Source: AC-69 sp036519575 (GTDB taxonomy: Bacteria; Actinomycetota; UBA4738; HRBIN12). Taken from it: a stretch of 13,963 nucleotides of DNA. The first letter of the stretch is position 1. Every line of letters starts with the position of its first letter. The stretch covers positions 1-13,963 of the forward strand of contig DATDKZ010000049.1 in the NCBI GenBank assembly GCA_036519575.1, given 5' to 3'. The position numbers and the translations under genes were made by a program. Shown here one piece after another: positions 7,516-13,963 of this stretch. The notes beneath the pieces are model-generated. The model saw only the letters and a list, made by a program, of their open reading frames with translations. It was not told where the DNA came from and searched no databases.

Positions 7516-8776
7516 GGTCGCGGTGGTCGGTGGGGCGAGCACGTACACGCCCGAGCTGGTGGAGGGGTTGGTCACTCGCGCGGACCGCTTTCCCCTCGAC
7601 GATCTCGTCCTCCTCGACATCGATCCCGAGCGCCTGGAGGTCGTGGGCGGGCTGGCGGGACGGATGCTGGCCAAGGCGGGTTATGAAGGGGCTCTCACGC
7701 TCACCGGGGATCGCGATCGAGCCCTGGAGGGCGCCGATTTCGTGGTGGTCCAGCTTCGGGTGGGTGGGCAGGCCGCTCGATACTTGGATGAGTCCATCCC
7801 GCCGAGGTTCGGCTGCGTTGGCCAGGAGACCACCGGCCCGGGAGGATTCGCCAAGGCCCTTCGCACCGTCCCGGTCGTCCTGGAGCTGGCTGAGGAGATG
7901 TCCAAGAGGGGCGCGCCCGGTGCGTGGTTCATCGACTTCACCAACCCAACCGGGCTCGTGACGCAGGCGCTGCTCGACGAGGGCCACCGGGCCATCGGCC
8001 TGTGCAACGTGGCCATCGGGTTCCAGCGGCGGTTCGCCGAAGCCTTCGGCGTAGGGCCCGAACGTGTGGAGCTCGAGCATGTGGGCCTGAACCACCTGTC
8101 CTGGGAGCGAGCGGTGCGGGTGGACGGGGTCGACCGGCTGCCGGAGATCCTGTCGACACGGATGGACCTCGTGGCCGACGAGACCGACATGCCGGCTGAG
8201 CTGATCGGGGCTCTCGGCGCCATCCCCTCCTACTACCTGCACTACTACTACCTGACCGACGAGGTGATCGAGCGGCAGCGGACAGAGCGCACCCGGGCCG
8301 AGGAGGTCATGGACATCGAGGCCGGCCTGCTGGAGCTGTACCGGGATCCCGACCTCGCCGAGAAACCCGAGCTCCTCGAGCGCCGTGGTGGCGCGTTCTA
8401 CAGCGAGGCTGCGGCTCAGCTGATCGCGTCGCTCCACGAAGGCACGGGCGACGTTCAGGTGGTGAACGTTCGAAACGACGGTGCGCTGCCCGACCTTCCC
8501 GACGATGCGGTGGTCGAGATCCTCGCGCGCATCGACCGAGACGGCGCGCACCCCATCCCCGTCGCGCCCCTCGTGCCGGAGATGCTCGGGCTGGTGGAGC
8601 ACGTCAAGGCGTACGAGCGACTGGCAGTGCGGGCCGCCACGACGGGCGACCGGACCATCGCGTTGAAGGCGCTGATGACGAACCCCTTGGTCCGCGATTA
8701 CCGAACGGCGGTACCGCTCCTCGAGGCGCTGCTGGAGGCGAATCGCCGGCACCTGCCCCTGTTCTTCTCCAGATAG
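7505..8776 (+). CDS. GH4 family 6-phospho-beta-glucosidase-like enzyme
   Basis: An NAD- and metal-dependent glycosidase that cleaves glycosides by an oxidation-elimination route in the cytoplasm. It has 423 aa, normal for the family. The Rossmann start VAVVGGASTYTPELVEGL (5-22) is followed by DIDPERLEVV (38-47), QLRVGGQAARYLDE (83-96) and GQETTGPGGFAKALRTVP (106-123). Metal ligands are Cys167 (IGLCNVAIG) and His197 (VGLNHLSW), and the active-site tyrosines lie in PSYYLHYYYL (241-250). A Cys-Asn pair at the metal cysteine (CNVA, near CNVP) is typical of the 6-phospho-beta-glucosidase subgroup rather than the alpha (Cys-Asp) or unphosphorylated (Cys-His) groups. ATG 7505 is the only sensible start because the NAD fold begins at residue 3. 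The likely substrate is a phosphorylated beta-disaccharide, with phosphate perhaps supplied by the BadF kinase of the divergent operon; the sugar is not determined. Confidence 0.92.
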   Translation: MGVKVAVVGGASTYTPELVEGLVTRADRFPLDDLVLLDIDPERLEVVGGLAGRMLAKAGYEGALTLTGDRDRALEGADFVVVQLRVGGQAARYLDESIPPRFGCVGQETTGPGGFAKALRTVPVVLELAEEMSKRGAPGAWFIDFTNPTGLVTQALLDEGHRAIGLCNVAIGFQRRFAEAFGVGPERVELEHVGLNHLSWERAVRVDGVDRLPEILSTRMDLVADETDMPAELIGALGAIPSYYLHYYYLTDEVIERQRTERTRAEEVMDIEAGLLELYRDPDLAEKPELLERRGGAFYSEAAAQLIASLHEGTGDVQVVNVRNDGALPDLPDDAVVEILARIDRDGAHPIPVAPLVPEMLGLVEHVKAYERLAVRAATTGDRTIALKALMTNPLVRDYRTAVPLLEALLEANRRHLPLFFSR

Positions 8777-8787
8777 CTGCCGTTGCC

Positions 8788-8817
8788 TTGACTTTCGCCG
8801 AGGGGCGGGCGTATCGT
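8788..8817 (+). promoter_or_regulatory. promoter of the binding protein-permease genes (TTGACT - 18 nt - TATCGT)
   Basis: TTGACT (8788-8793) and TATCGT (8812-8817) are separated by 18 nt in the 137-nt gap between the GH4 and binding-protein genes. Transcription would begin near 8824, just ahead of operator 2, giving a leader of about 90 nt with strong purine-rich Shine-Dalgarno sequences. This gives the transporter genes a promoter separate from that of GH4. Confidence 0.6.
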
Positions 8818-8830
8818 GCGGGCCATCCGG

Positions 8831-8845
8831 TAGGAAAGTTTCCTA
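8831..8845. promoter_or_regulatory. operator 2: TAGGAAAGTTTCCTA palindrome
   Basis: A perfect 15-nt odd-length palindrome centred on G8838, the most symmetric of the three copies. It begins about 7 nt downstream of the inferred transcription start of the binding-protein gene. A bound repressor would block promoter clearance or early elongation, as at operator 1 for the SIS gene. Confidence 0.8.
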
Positions 8846-8913
8846 ACTAAGTTCTTTGGGCGTTCGCATCTCGCCCGCGCGCGAAAGCCCGGAGAAGGAG
8901 CGAGGGGGCCGGG

Positions 8914-10203
8914 ATGAACGGCTTGGACGATCTCAGCCGGCGGGACTTCCTGAAGCTGGGCGCAGCGGGAGCCGGGATGGCCAGTATGGGGGCGATCCTG
9001 GCCGCTTGTAGCAGCGAGAGCAGCCAGAGCGCCACCACGCTGAACGCGCTGTTCATGCAACAGGCGGCGTACAGCAATACCGACGTTCAGGGCATGGTCG
9101 ACGCCTTCCAGAAGGCCAACCCGAAGATCACGGTCAAGCCGACGTTCGTGGCCTACGAGTCGCTGCACGACAAGATCGTGACCGCGGCTCCGGCAGGCAC
9201 GTACGACGTCGTGCTCATCGACGTCATCTGGCCACCGGAGTTCGCCACGAAGAACGAGATCATCGACGTCACCGACAATTTCCCGTCGAACTGGACGAGC
9301 GAGATCTTCCCCGGCGCTCTCCAGACCGCCCAATACCAAGACAAGTTCTACGGGGTGCCGTGGATCCTCGACACCAAGTACTTCTTCTACAACAAGGACA
9401 TCCTGAAGGCGGCGGGCGTCACGTCCGAGCCCAAGTCGTGGGATGAAGTCTTCGCCGCCGCCAAGCAGATCAAGTCCAAGCACATCATCCAGTACCCGCT
9501 GATCTGGAGCTGGGCCCAGGCCGAGGCCGTGATCTGCGACTACGCCCAGCTGCTCGGGGCATACGGTGGGCAGTTCCTGGACTCGAGCGGCAAGCCCGCC
9601 TTCAACACCGGTGGCGGCCTCACGGCGCTCGAGATCATGACGAGGAGCATCGACGACGGCACCACGAACCCCGCCTCGGCGGAGTCGCTGGAGACCGACG
9701 TGGTGAAGATCGTCTCGCAGGGCCAGGCGGCGATGGCGCTCAACTGGACGTTCATGTTCTCGCTGGCCAACGACCCCAGCCAGAGCCAGGTGGCCGGCAA
9801 CATCGTGGTCGCGCACACGCCGAGCGGCCCGGGCGGGGCGGCGCCGGGCTGCAACGGCAGCATGGCCCTCAGCATCGGCTCCGGCAGCCAGCACAAGGAC
9901 GAGGCCTGGAAGTTCATCGAGTTCATCACCAGTCAAGACATCCAGAACCAGTACGCGAAGCTGTCGCTTCCCATCTGGAAGAGCTCCTACGACGAGCCCG
10001 AGGTGGTGAACACCCTTCCCGAGGTCGTCGCGGTGGCCAAGACCCAGCTGAACGACATGATCCTTCGTCCCCAGGTCCCGAGCTACAACGAGGCGTCGGC
10101 AGCCCTTCAGCTCGAGATCCAAAGCGCCCTGACCGGGAGCAAGACCCCGAAGCAGGCCCTCGACGACGCGGCCGCGGCGTGGGGAGGCCTTCTTCAGAGC
10201 TAG
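8914..10203 (+). CDS. extracellular sugar-binding lipoprotein of the ABC importer (SBP family 1)
   Basis: The substrate-capturing subunit of a CUT1-type carbohydrate importer, anchored outside the membrane. The 429-aa precursor has a Tat-type signal (SRRDFLKL at 8-15), a hydrophobic segment and a lipobox LAAC, with the lipid-modified Cys at residue 32. A Ser-rich linker follows, then a periplasmic-binding fold. Typical family stretches are the VLIDVIWPPEF region, the YGVPWILDTKYFFYNKDILK stretch at about 146-165, and the C-terminal KDEAWKFIEFITS (about 329-341). The start at ATG 8914 is set by GAGGGGG 5 nt upstream and by the complete signal peptide. The two permease genes follow directly. 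An aromatic-rich pocket cannot be resolved well enough from the sequence to name the sugar. The gene has its own promoter and operator upstream. Confidence 0.93.
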   Translation: MNGLDDLSRRDFLKLGAAGAGMASMGAILAACSSESSQSATTLNALFMQQAAYSNTDVQGMVDAFQKANPKITVKPTFVAYESLHDKIVTAAPAGTYDVVLIDVIWPPEFATKNEIIDVTDNFPSNWTSEIFPGALQTAQYQDKFYGVPWILDTKYFFYNKDILKAAGVTSEPKSWDEVFAAAKQIKSKHIIQYPLIWSWAQAEAVICDYAQLLGAYGGQFLDSSGKPAFNTGGGLTALEIMTRSIDDGTTNPASAESLETDVVKIVSQGQAAMALNWTFMFSLANDPSQSQVAGNIVVAHTPSGPGGAAPGCNGSMALSIGSGSQHKDEAWKFIEFITSQDIQNQYAKLSLPIWKSSYDEPEVVNTLPEVVAVAKTQLNDMILRPQVPSYNEASAALQLEIQSALTGSKTPKQALDDAAAAWGGLLQS

Positions 10204-10204
10204 C

Positions 10205-11119
10205 GTGCGGCGCAAGTACCGGCTGGGCCCGTTCCAGGTTCCCGTGCCGGGGGCGGCGGGCACTGCCCTGCTGCTGCTCATCCCCAGCCTGATCGTCGTC
10301 TTCGGGATCGTGGTCTATCCGCTGGGGCGCACGCTGTACACATCGTTCTTCGACGTGAACAGCCCCTTCCCCGGCCACTACCCGTTCGTGGGCCTGGGGA
10401 ACTACCGCCGGACGTTTGGCAACCCGGCCTTCTGGGCCGCTATCCGCCGGACCGCGTACTTCACCGTCGTCTCCACGTGGTTCGAGCTCCTCCTGGGAAT
10501 CCTGCTCGCGTTGCTGCTGAACGCCCGGTTCCATGGTCGGGGAGCCCTGCGGGCCATCGTGATCCTGCCGTGGGCTCTGCCGACGATCGTCAACGGGCTG
10601 ATGTGGCGGTGGATCCTCAACCCCGAGTACGGCGCCCTGAACGCGCTGCTCACCCAGCTCCATGTGATCTCGAACTACCGTTCTTGGTTGGGCAGCCCTT
10701 TGCTGGCGCTCAACATGGTGATCGTGGCCGACGTGTGGAAGACGACCCCGCTCGCGGCGTTCCTGCTGCTCGCCGGCCTGCAGACGATCCCACGGGAGCT
10801 GCACGAGGCTGCGCGGGTGGATGGGGCTGGCGCATTTCGCGGCTTCTTCAGGGTGACGCTTCCACTCCTCGTCCCGAGCATCCTGATCATCCTTGTGGTC
10901 AGGACGATCGAAGCGTTCAAGGTATTCGACCTCATCTACATCATGACGCGGGGAGGTCCCGCCAACGGGACCCAGTCGATCGCCTACTACGCGTACATCC
11001 AAGCCTTCTCCAACCAGTTGTTCGGCTACGGCAGCGCGCTCGCTTACGTGATCGCGCTGTTCATCCTGGGGTTCGCCCTCATCTACATGCGACTGCTGAG
11101 GACCGAGTTTGCGTACTGA
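10205..11119 (+). CDS. sugar ABC transporter permease (MalF/UgpA-like)
   Basis: One of the two membrane subunits forming the sugar channel. It is 304 aa with six predicted membrane helices, the first at about 18-38 and others near 83-106, 115-137, 168-190, 222-242 and 273-295. The EAA loop that docks on the ATPase is EAARVDGAGAFRGFFRVTLP at 201-220, in the expected place before the fifth helix. The start is GTG 10205, 1 nt after the TAG of the binding protein. No Shine-Dalgarno stands at proper distance, so translation probably depends on ribosomes finishing the upstream gene. It overlaps the next permease gene by 11 nt. Confidence 0.93.
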   Translation: MRRKYRLGPFQVPVPGAAGTALLLLIPSLIVVFGIVVYPLGRTLYTSFFDVNSPFPGHYPFVGLGNYRRTFGNPAFWAAIRRTAYFTVVSTWFELLLGILLALLLNARFHGRGALRAIVILPWALPTIVNGLMWRWILNPEYGALNALLTQLHVISNYRSWLGSPLLALNMVIVADVWKTTPLAAFLLLAGLQTIPRELHEAARVDGAGAFRGFFRVTLPLLVPSILIILVVRTIEAFKVFDLIYIMTRGGPANGTQSIAYYAYIQAFSNQLFGYGSALAYVIALFILGFALIYMRLLRTEFAY

Positions 11120-11996
11120 GGTTCGCCCCGCTCGGCGGCGGAGGCTGCGCGGGAGGCGCCTTGCCTACCTCGTGTTCATCTACGCCGCGGCGGTCTTCAC
11201 CGTGGTCATCGTCCTCGCGCCGTTCGCCTGGCTGCTTATCTCGAGCGTGGCCTCTCCCGTGGACCTACTGGCCCGGCCGCTTCACTGGATACCGTCCCAC
11301 ATCTCGTTCGATCGTTACGCGAGCATTTTCCACGCGGGAACGAATGATGCGGCGGCCGGTTTCCGCGCAGGGGTGATCAACAGCGCGATCATCGCGTCGA
11401 GCTCGGTGGCCATCTCTATGGCGGTTGGGATCTTCGGCGCGTACGCGTTCGCACGGATTGACTTCCGGTTCCGGCGCACGTCGCTCTTGTTCTTTCTTTC
11501 GACCTATATGTTGCCGCCGATCGCGATCCTCATCCCGCTGTACCTGACGATGGTCCGGCTCCATCTGCTCGACACGAAGATCGGGCTGATCATCGTGTAC
11601 TGCTCGTTCATCACGCCGTTCGTCCTGTGGATCCTGAGCGGGCACTTCCGGACCATCCCCCGTGACCTGGAGGACGCGGCCAGGATCGACGGGGCCAGCC
11701 GACTAGGGGCGCTGTTCCGCGTGACTTTACCGCTGGCCCGCTCGGGGCTCCTGGCCACCGCCCTGTTCGGGTTCCTCCTGGCGTGGGACGAGTTCCTATA
11801 TGCACTGATCTTCACGTCTTCTGCCCAGGCGAAGACGATCCCGGTGGCCATCGCGGAGTTCCAGGGGCGGTTCACGGTGGACTTCGGGCTGGTAGCAGCG
11901 GGCGGGATCCTGGCGGCGATCCCACCGCTCCTGATCGCCTTCGCATTCCAGCGCTATATCGTGAGCGGACTCTCCTCGGGCGCCATCAAGGGCTAA
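11109..11996 (+). CDS. sugar ABC transporter permease (MalG/UgpE-like)
   Basis: The second membrane subunit of the importer, 295 aa with six predicted helices (first at about 20-45, others near 87-115, 125-149, 156-178, 206-228 and 255-280). The EAA loop is EDAARIDGASRLGALFRVTL at 188-207. The start is a TTG at 11109 inside the end of the upstream permease gene; GAGG at 11098-11101 stands 7 nt before it and supports this choice. The N-terminus is strongly basic (RPARRRRLRGRR), as expected for a cytoplasmic tail. It is the last gene of the plus-strand unit and ends 28 nt from the convergent dehydrogenase gene; no clear hairpin terminator lies between them. Confidence 0.93.
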   Translation: MRTEVRPARRRRLRGRRLAYLVFIYAAAVFTVVIVLAPFAWLLISSVASPVDLLARPLHWIPSHISFDRYASIFHAGTNDAAAGFRAGVINSAIIASSSVAISMAVGIFGAYAFARIDFRFRRTSLLFFLSTYMLPPIAILIPLYLTMVRLHLLDTKIGLIIVYCSFITPFVLWILSGHFRTIPRDLEDAARIDGASRLGALFRVTLPLARSGLLATALFGFLLAWDEFLYALIFTSSAQAKTIPVAIAEFQGRFTVDFGLVAAGGILAAIPPLLIAFAFQRYIVSGLSSGAIKG

Positions 11997-12024
11997 CTGG
12001 AGCGCGGACCGGCTCGGACCTTCG

Positions 12025-12795
12025 CTAGCGGGCGGTCCAGCCGCCGTCGATCAAGATCGTCTCGCCGGTGATGAGCGACGCCGCCGGTGAGGCCAGGAAC
12101 ACCACGGCGCCGGCGACGTCCATCGGCACTCCGACCCGGTGCAGCCCGGCGATCCGTTCGAGTACGTCGGCCCGGAACTCCGGGTCGGCCAGCGCCGACT
12201 CGGTCCCGGGTGTCGAGATGAAAGTCGGAGCCACGGCATTCACCGTGATGCCGTGCTGGCCCCACTCGACGGCCAGGCACTTCGTGAGGTGAACGATGGC
12301 GGCCTTGGTCATGCAGTAGACGGACTCGGTGGGCAGGGCCACGAACCCCGCCTGCGAGCTGAGGTTGATGATTCGGCCGTTCCCCTGCGCGATCATGGCC
12401 CGCCCCGCGGCCTGGCTGGCGAAGAACGTCCCCTTCACGTTCACCGCGACGGTCAGATCGAAGTCCTCCTCGCGGACGTCCTCCGCCGGGTTCTCGGGCC
12501 CCAGGCCGGCGTTGTTCACCAGGATGTCGAGCCGTCCAAGGTTCGCCACCGTGTCATCGACCGCGCGGAAGACCTGATCCATCCGCGTCACGTCCATCTG
12601 GACCGGCAGCGAGCGGCGGCCCATGCCCTCGACTAGCGATCCGATATCGCCGCCGACGTTGGCGTCACGGAAGCCAAGCGCAACGTCGGCGCCGGCGTTC
12701 GCCAGTGCGAGCGAGATCGCGCGCCCGAGGCCGCGGGCGGCGCCCGTCACCAGCGCCACCTGTCCCGCCAGGTCGAACCGTGGGAACTCATCCAT
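12025..12795 (-). CDS. short-chain dehydrogenase/reductase (SDR), sugar/polyol type
   Basis: A classical NAD(P)-dependent oxidoreductase of 256 aa. Cofactor motif TGAARGLG at 17-24, NNAG at 94-97, catalytic Ser around 146-147 (NLSSQAG), Tyr160 and Lys164 (YCMTK), and the post-catalytic VAPTFISTPG segment. Family resemblance is to gluconate/2-deoxygluconate and polyol dehydrogenases, but SDR substrates cannot be read reliably from sequence. ATG 12795 is fixed by GGAAGGAG 6 nt upstream; the longer open frame to 12852 lacks such a site. It is divergent from the ROK gene, with operator 3 between them, so it is probably part of the same regulon and may oxidise or reduce a sugar product of the pathway. 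It converges on the permease gene. Confidence 0.9.
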   Translation of the reverse strand: MDEFPRFDLAGQVALVTGAARGLGRAISLALANAGADVALGFRDANVGGDIGSLVEGMGRRSLPVQMDVTRMDQVFRAVDDTVANLGRLDILVNNAGLGPENPAEDVREEDFDLTVAVNVKGTFFASQAAGRAMIAQGNGRIINLSSQAGFVALPTESVYCMTKAAIVHLTKCLAVEWGQHGITVNAVAPTFISTPGTESALADPEFRADVLERIAGLHRVGVPMDVAGAVVFLASPAASLITGETILIDGGWTAR

Positions 12796-12801
12796 GCAGC
12801 G

Positions 12802-12809
12802 CTCCTTCC
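12802..12809 (-). promoter_or_regulatory. strong Shine-Dalgarno GGAAGGAG of the SDR gene
   Basis: On the minus strand GGAAGGAG lies 6 nt before ATG 12795 and settles the start of the dehydrogenase. Confidence 0.7.
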
Positions 12810-12842
12810 GACAGCGCGTGCCTTGACCATCGACGCCCGGGG

Positions 12843-12848
12843 AGCGTA
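12843..12848 (-). promoter_or_regulatory. candidate -10 (TACGCT) of the SDR gene
   Basis: On the minus strand TACGCT (12848-12843) would start transcription near 12836, leaving a leader of about 40 nt with the Shine-Dalgarno above. A -35 at normal spacing would fall in operator 3 (TTCCTA, a poor match). The call is weak but fits repression by occlusion. Confidence 0.3.
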
Positions 12849-12864
12849 GCATCCGCCCGAATAG

Positions 12865-12881
12865 TTAGGAAAGTTTCCTTA
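12865..12881. promoter_or_regulatory. operator 3: TTAGGAAAGTTTCCTTA palindrome
   Basis: The core AGGAAAGTTTCCT (12867-12879) is identical to the other two copies. The next pair is mismatched (T12866/T12880) and the one after that matches (T12865/A12881). It lies in the 107-nt gap between the divergent SDR and ROK genes, about 22 nt before the inferred ROK start, so it may serve both autoregulation and SDR control. Confidence 0.75.
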
Positions 12882-12902
12882 GCACTGGAATAGGGGGCAC
12901 GA

Positions 12903-13963
12903 ACGGGCGCCGACCAGACCTTCGCGGCGGGCACACCGAGCCTGCTCAAGGCCATCAACGAGCGCGCGGTCCTGGAGTTCATCCGACAGGTCGGGCCGGT
13001 CTCCCGGGCCCAGATCGCCAGGGACAGCGGGCTGTCCAAGCCAACGGTGTCCCAGGCCCTCGTGGCGCTGGAACGAGGCCGACTCGTCCGGCCCGCGGGT
13101 CGGTCGTCGGGGGGCAAGGGGCCGAGCGCGGTCCTGTACGAGCTGAACCCCCGGGCGGGCTGGGTCGTGGGGATCGACGTCGGAAGGTCGGTCGTCCGGG
13201 CGGCGATCGGCGATCTGAACGGCGACATCGTGGCCCGCCGGGACGAGCGAGCCAGGGCGAGCAAGGCCGATACCCTCATCTCACAGATCGGGGAGGTGGC
13301 GCACGCCCTCGCCCGCGAGGCCGGCATCAAGTGGAGGCAGGTCACGTTCGCCACGGTGGGGAGCCCCGGCGTGTTCGAGCCCTCGCGTGGCCTCGTGTCA
13401 CTCGCCCACAACCTTCCGGGTTGGGGACGGCACGGCCTGGTGGAGGCGGTCCAGCGCGAGCTCGGGACGAACATCGCCTTCGAGAACGACGTGAACCTGG
13501 CCACGGTGGGAGAGCAGTGGCGAGGGCTGGGCAAGGACGTCTCGAACTTCGTATACCTGCATGTAGGGACCGGTGTGGGGATGGGGCTCGTTTTGAACGG
13601 CGAGCTATATCGGGGCTCGACCGGCGCGGCCGGCGAGATCGGGTACCTGCCCCTGGCCGCCGCCGACCCCCACGACCCGGCGAACCGGCGGCGCGGTGCG
13701 CTGGAGTCGGCCCTGGGCGCGAAGGGCGTCGTCGACGCGGCTCGCTCCGCCGGCATGTCGGGGCCGCTTACGCCGGAGAAAGTGTTTGCCGCCGCCAGGC
13801 GGGGAGACGAGAGGGCCCGAAGGATCGTCGCGCTCGTTGCCGCGCGCATCGCGCTCGCGGTTGCCGCGGTGGTGCCCGTGGTGGATCCCGAGCTGGTGAT
13901 CCTTGGCGGCGGGATCGCTCGAAACGGCGACCTCCTCCTCGAGTCCGTCGAGCTGGAGCTCCG
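12903..13963 (+). CDS. ROK-family transcriptional repressor, 3' end beyond the window; start codon uncertain
   Basis: A sugar-responsive repressor: an N-terminal winged helix-turn-helix at about 34-65 (SRAQIARDSGLSKPTVSQAL) joined to a ROK kinase-like domain. Visible are VVGIDVGRSVVRAAIGDL (88-105), the ENDVN segment with Asp196, the ROK signature HVGTGVGMGLVLNGELYRG (220-238), and AGEIGYLPL (243-251). The usual zinc site is absent: His after GEIG is Tyr248, and no CxCGxxGC cysteines follow. This suits a regulator rather than an active kinase. The frame is open from a TAG at 12891, but no ATG, GTG or TTG occurs before the recognition helix. ACG 12903, 5 nt after AGGGGG (12892-12897), is chosen; CTG 12942 is the alternative. 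About 353 residues are present; the family usually has 380-400. It probably binds the three palindromes of this locus. Confidence 0.88.

Noticed and set aside
7454..8752. 432-codon minus-strand frame across the GH4 gene
   Set aside because: It is a shadow of GH4, whose catalytic residues are intact on the plus strand.
8698..10281. 527-codon open frame on the minus strand
   Set aside because: It is antisense to the binding protein, runs through its promoter and operator 2, and shows no recognisable motif.
11997..12024. terminator between the convergent permease and SDR genes
   Set aside because: The 28-nt gap has only a short direct repeat (CGGACC) and no hairpin with a T tract.
12788..13849. 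353-codon minus-strand frame opposite the ROK gene
   Set aside because: It has Ser/Arg/Pro-rich shadow composition, and it would overlap the SDR start and cover operator 3. The ROK frame opposite has full family motifs.

Overview
The window is high-GC DNA (wobble positions mostly G or C) from a bacterium. The signs are a Tat-type lipoprotein, several apparently leaderless promoters (a TAnnnT box 6-8 nt before a start codon), GTG/TTG starts, and a ROK repressor and sugar ABC transporter of a style common in Actinomycetota. An uncultured Actinomycetota lineage fits best, but Chloroflexota or another high-GC phylum is not excluded. No rRNA, tRNA, CRISPR array or mobile element was found.

Left part (1-3569): a possible C-terminal gene fragment at the edge; a convergent membrane-anchored class III nucleotidyl cyclase (minus strand); and, divergent from it, a two-gene unit of an M20 carboxypeptidase-like hydrolase plus a small PF04008 'adenosine-specific kinase' protein. 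I see no sequence link between these genes and the sugar locus.

Right part (3583-13963): one coherent carbohydrate-uptake and catabolism locus. A minus-strand operon of four tightly coupled genes reads SIS-domain sugar-phosphate isomerase/deaminase, CE4/NodB-type deacetylase without signal peptide, BadF-type sugar kinase, and MsmX/UgpC-type ABC ATPase (8-nt overlap, 4-nt overlap, 3-nt gap). Divergent from it are a GH4 6-phospho-glucosidase-like gene and then the solute-binding lipoprotein and two permeases of the importer. A convergent SDR dehydrogenase and a divergent ROK-family repressor, cut by the window end, close the locus.

The strongest non-coding signal is one 13-bp palindrome (AGGAAAGTTTCCT, flanked by T/A) that occurs three times, once at each control region of the sugar locus: between the SIS and GH4 genes, just downstream of the likely promoter of the binding protein, and between the SDR and ROK genes. 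It is most simply the ROK operator, making the locus a self-contained local regulon. The inferred physiology is import of a small glycoside, possibly an N-acetylated amino sugar or its dimer, by the ABC system; phosphorylation inside the cell by the BadF kinase; deacetylation and hydrolysis; and entry into central metabolism through the SIS enzyme. The substrate is not determined by the sequence. The ROK gene has no ATG/GTG/TTG start in frame ahead of its helix-turn-helix; an ACG behind a well-placed purine-rich ribosome binding site is the best candidate.
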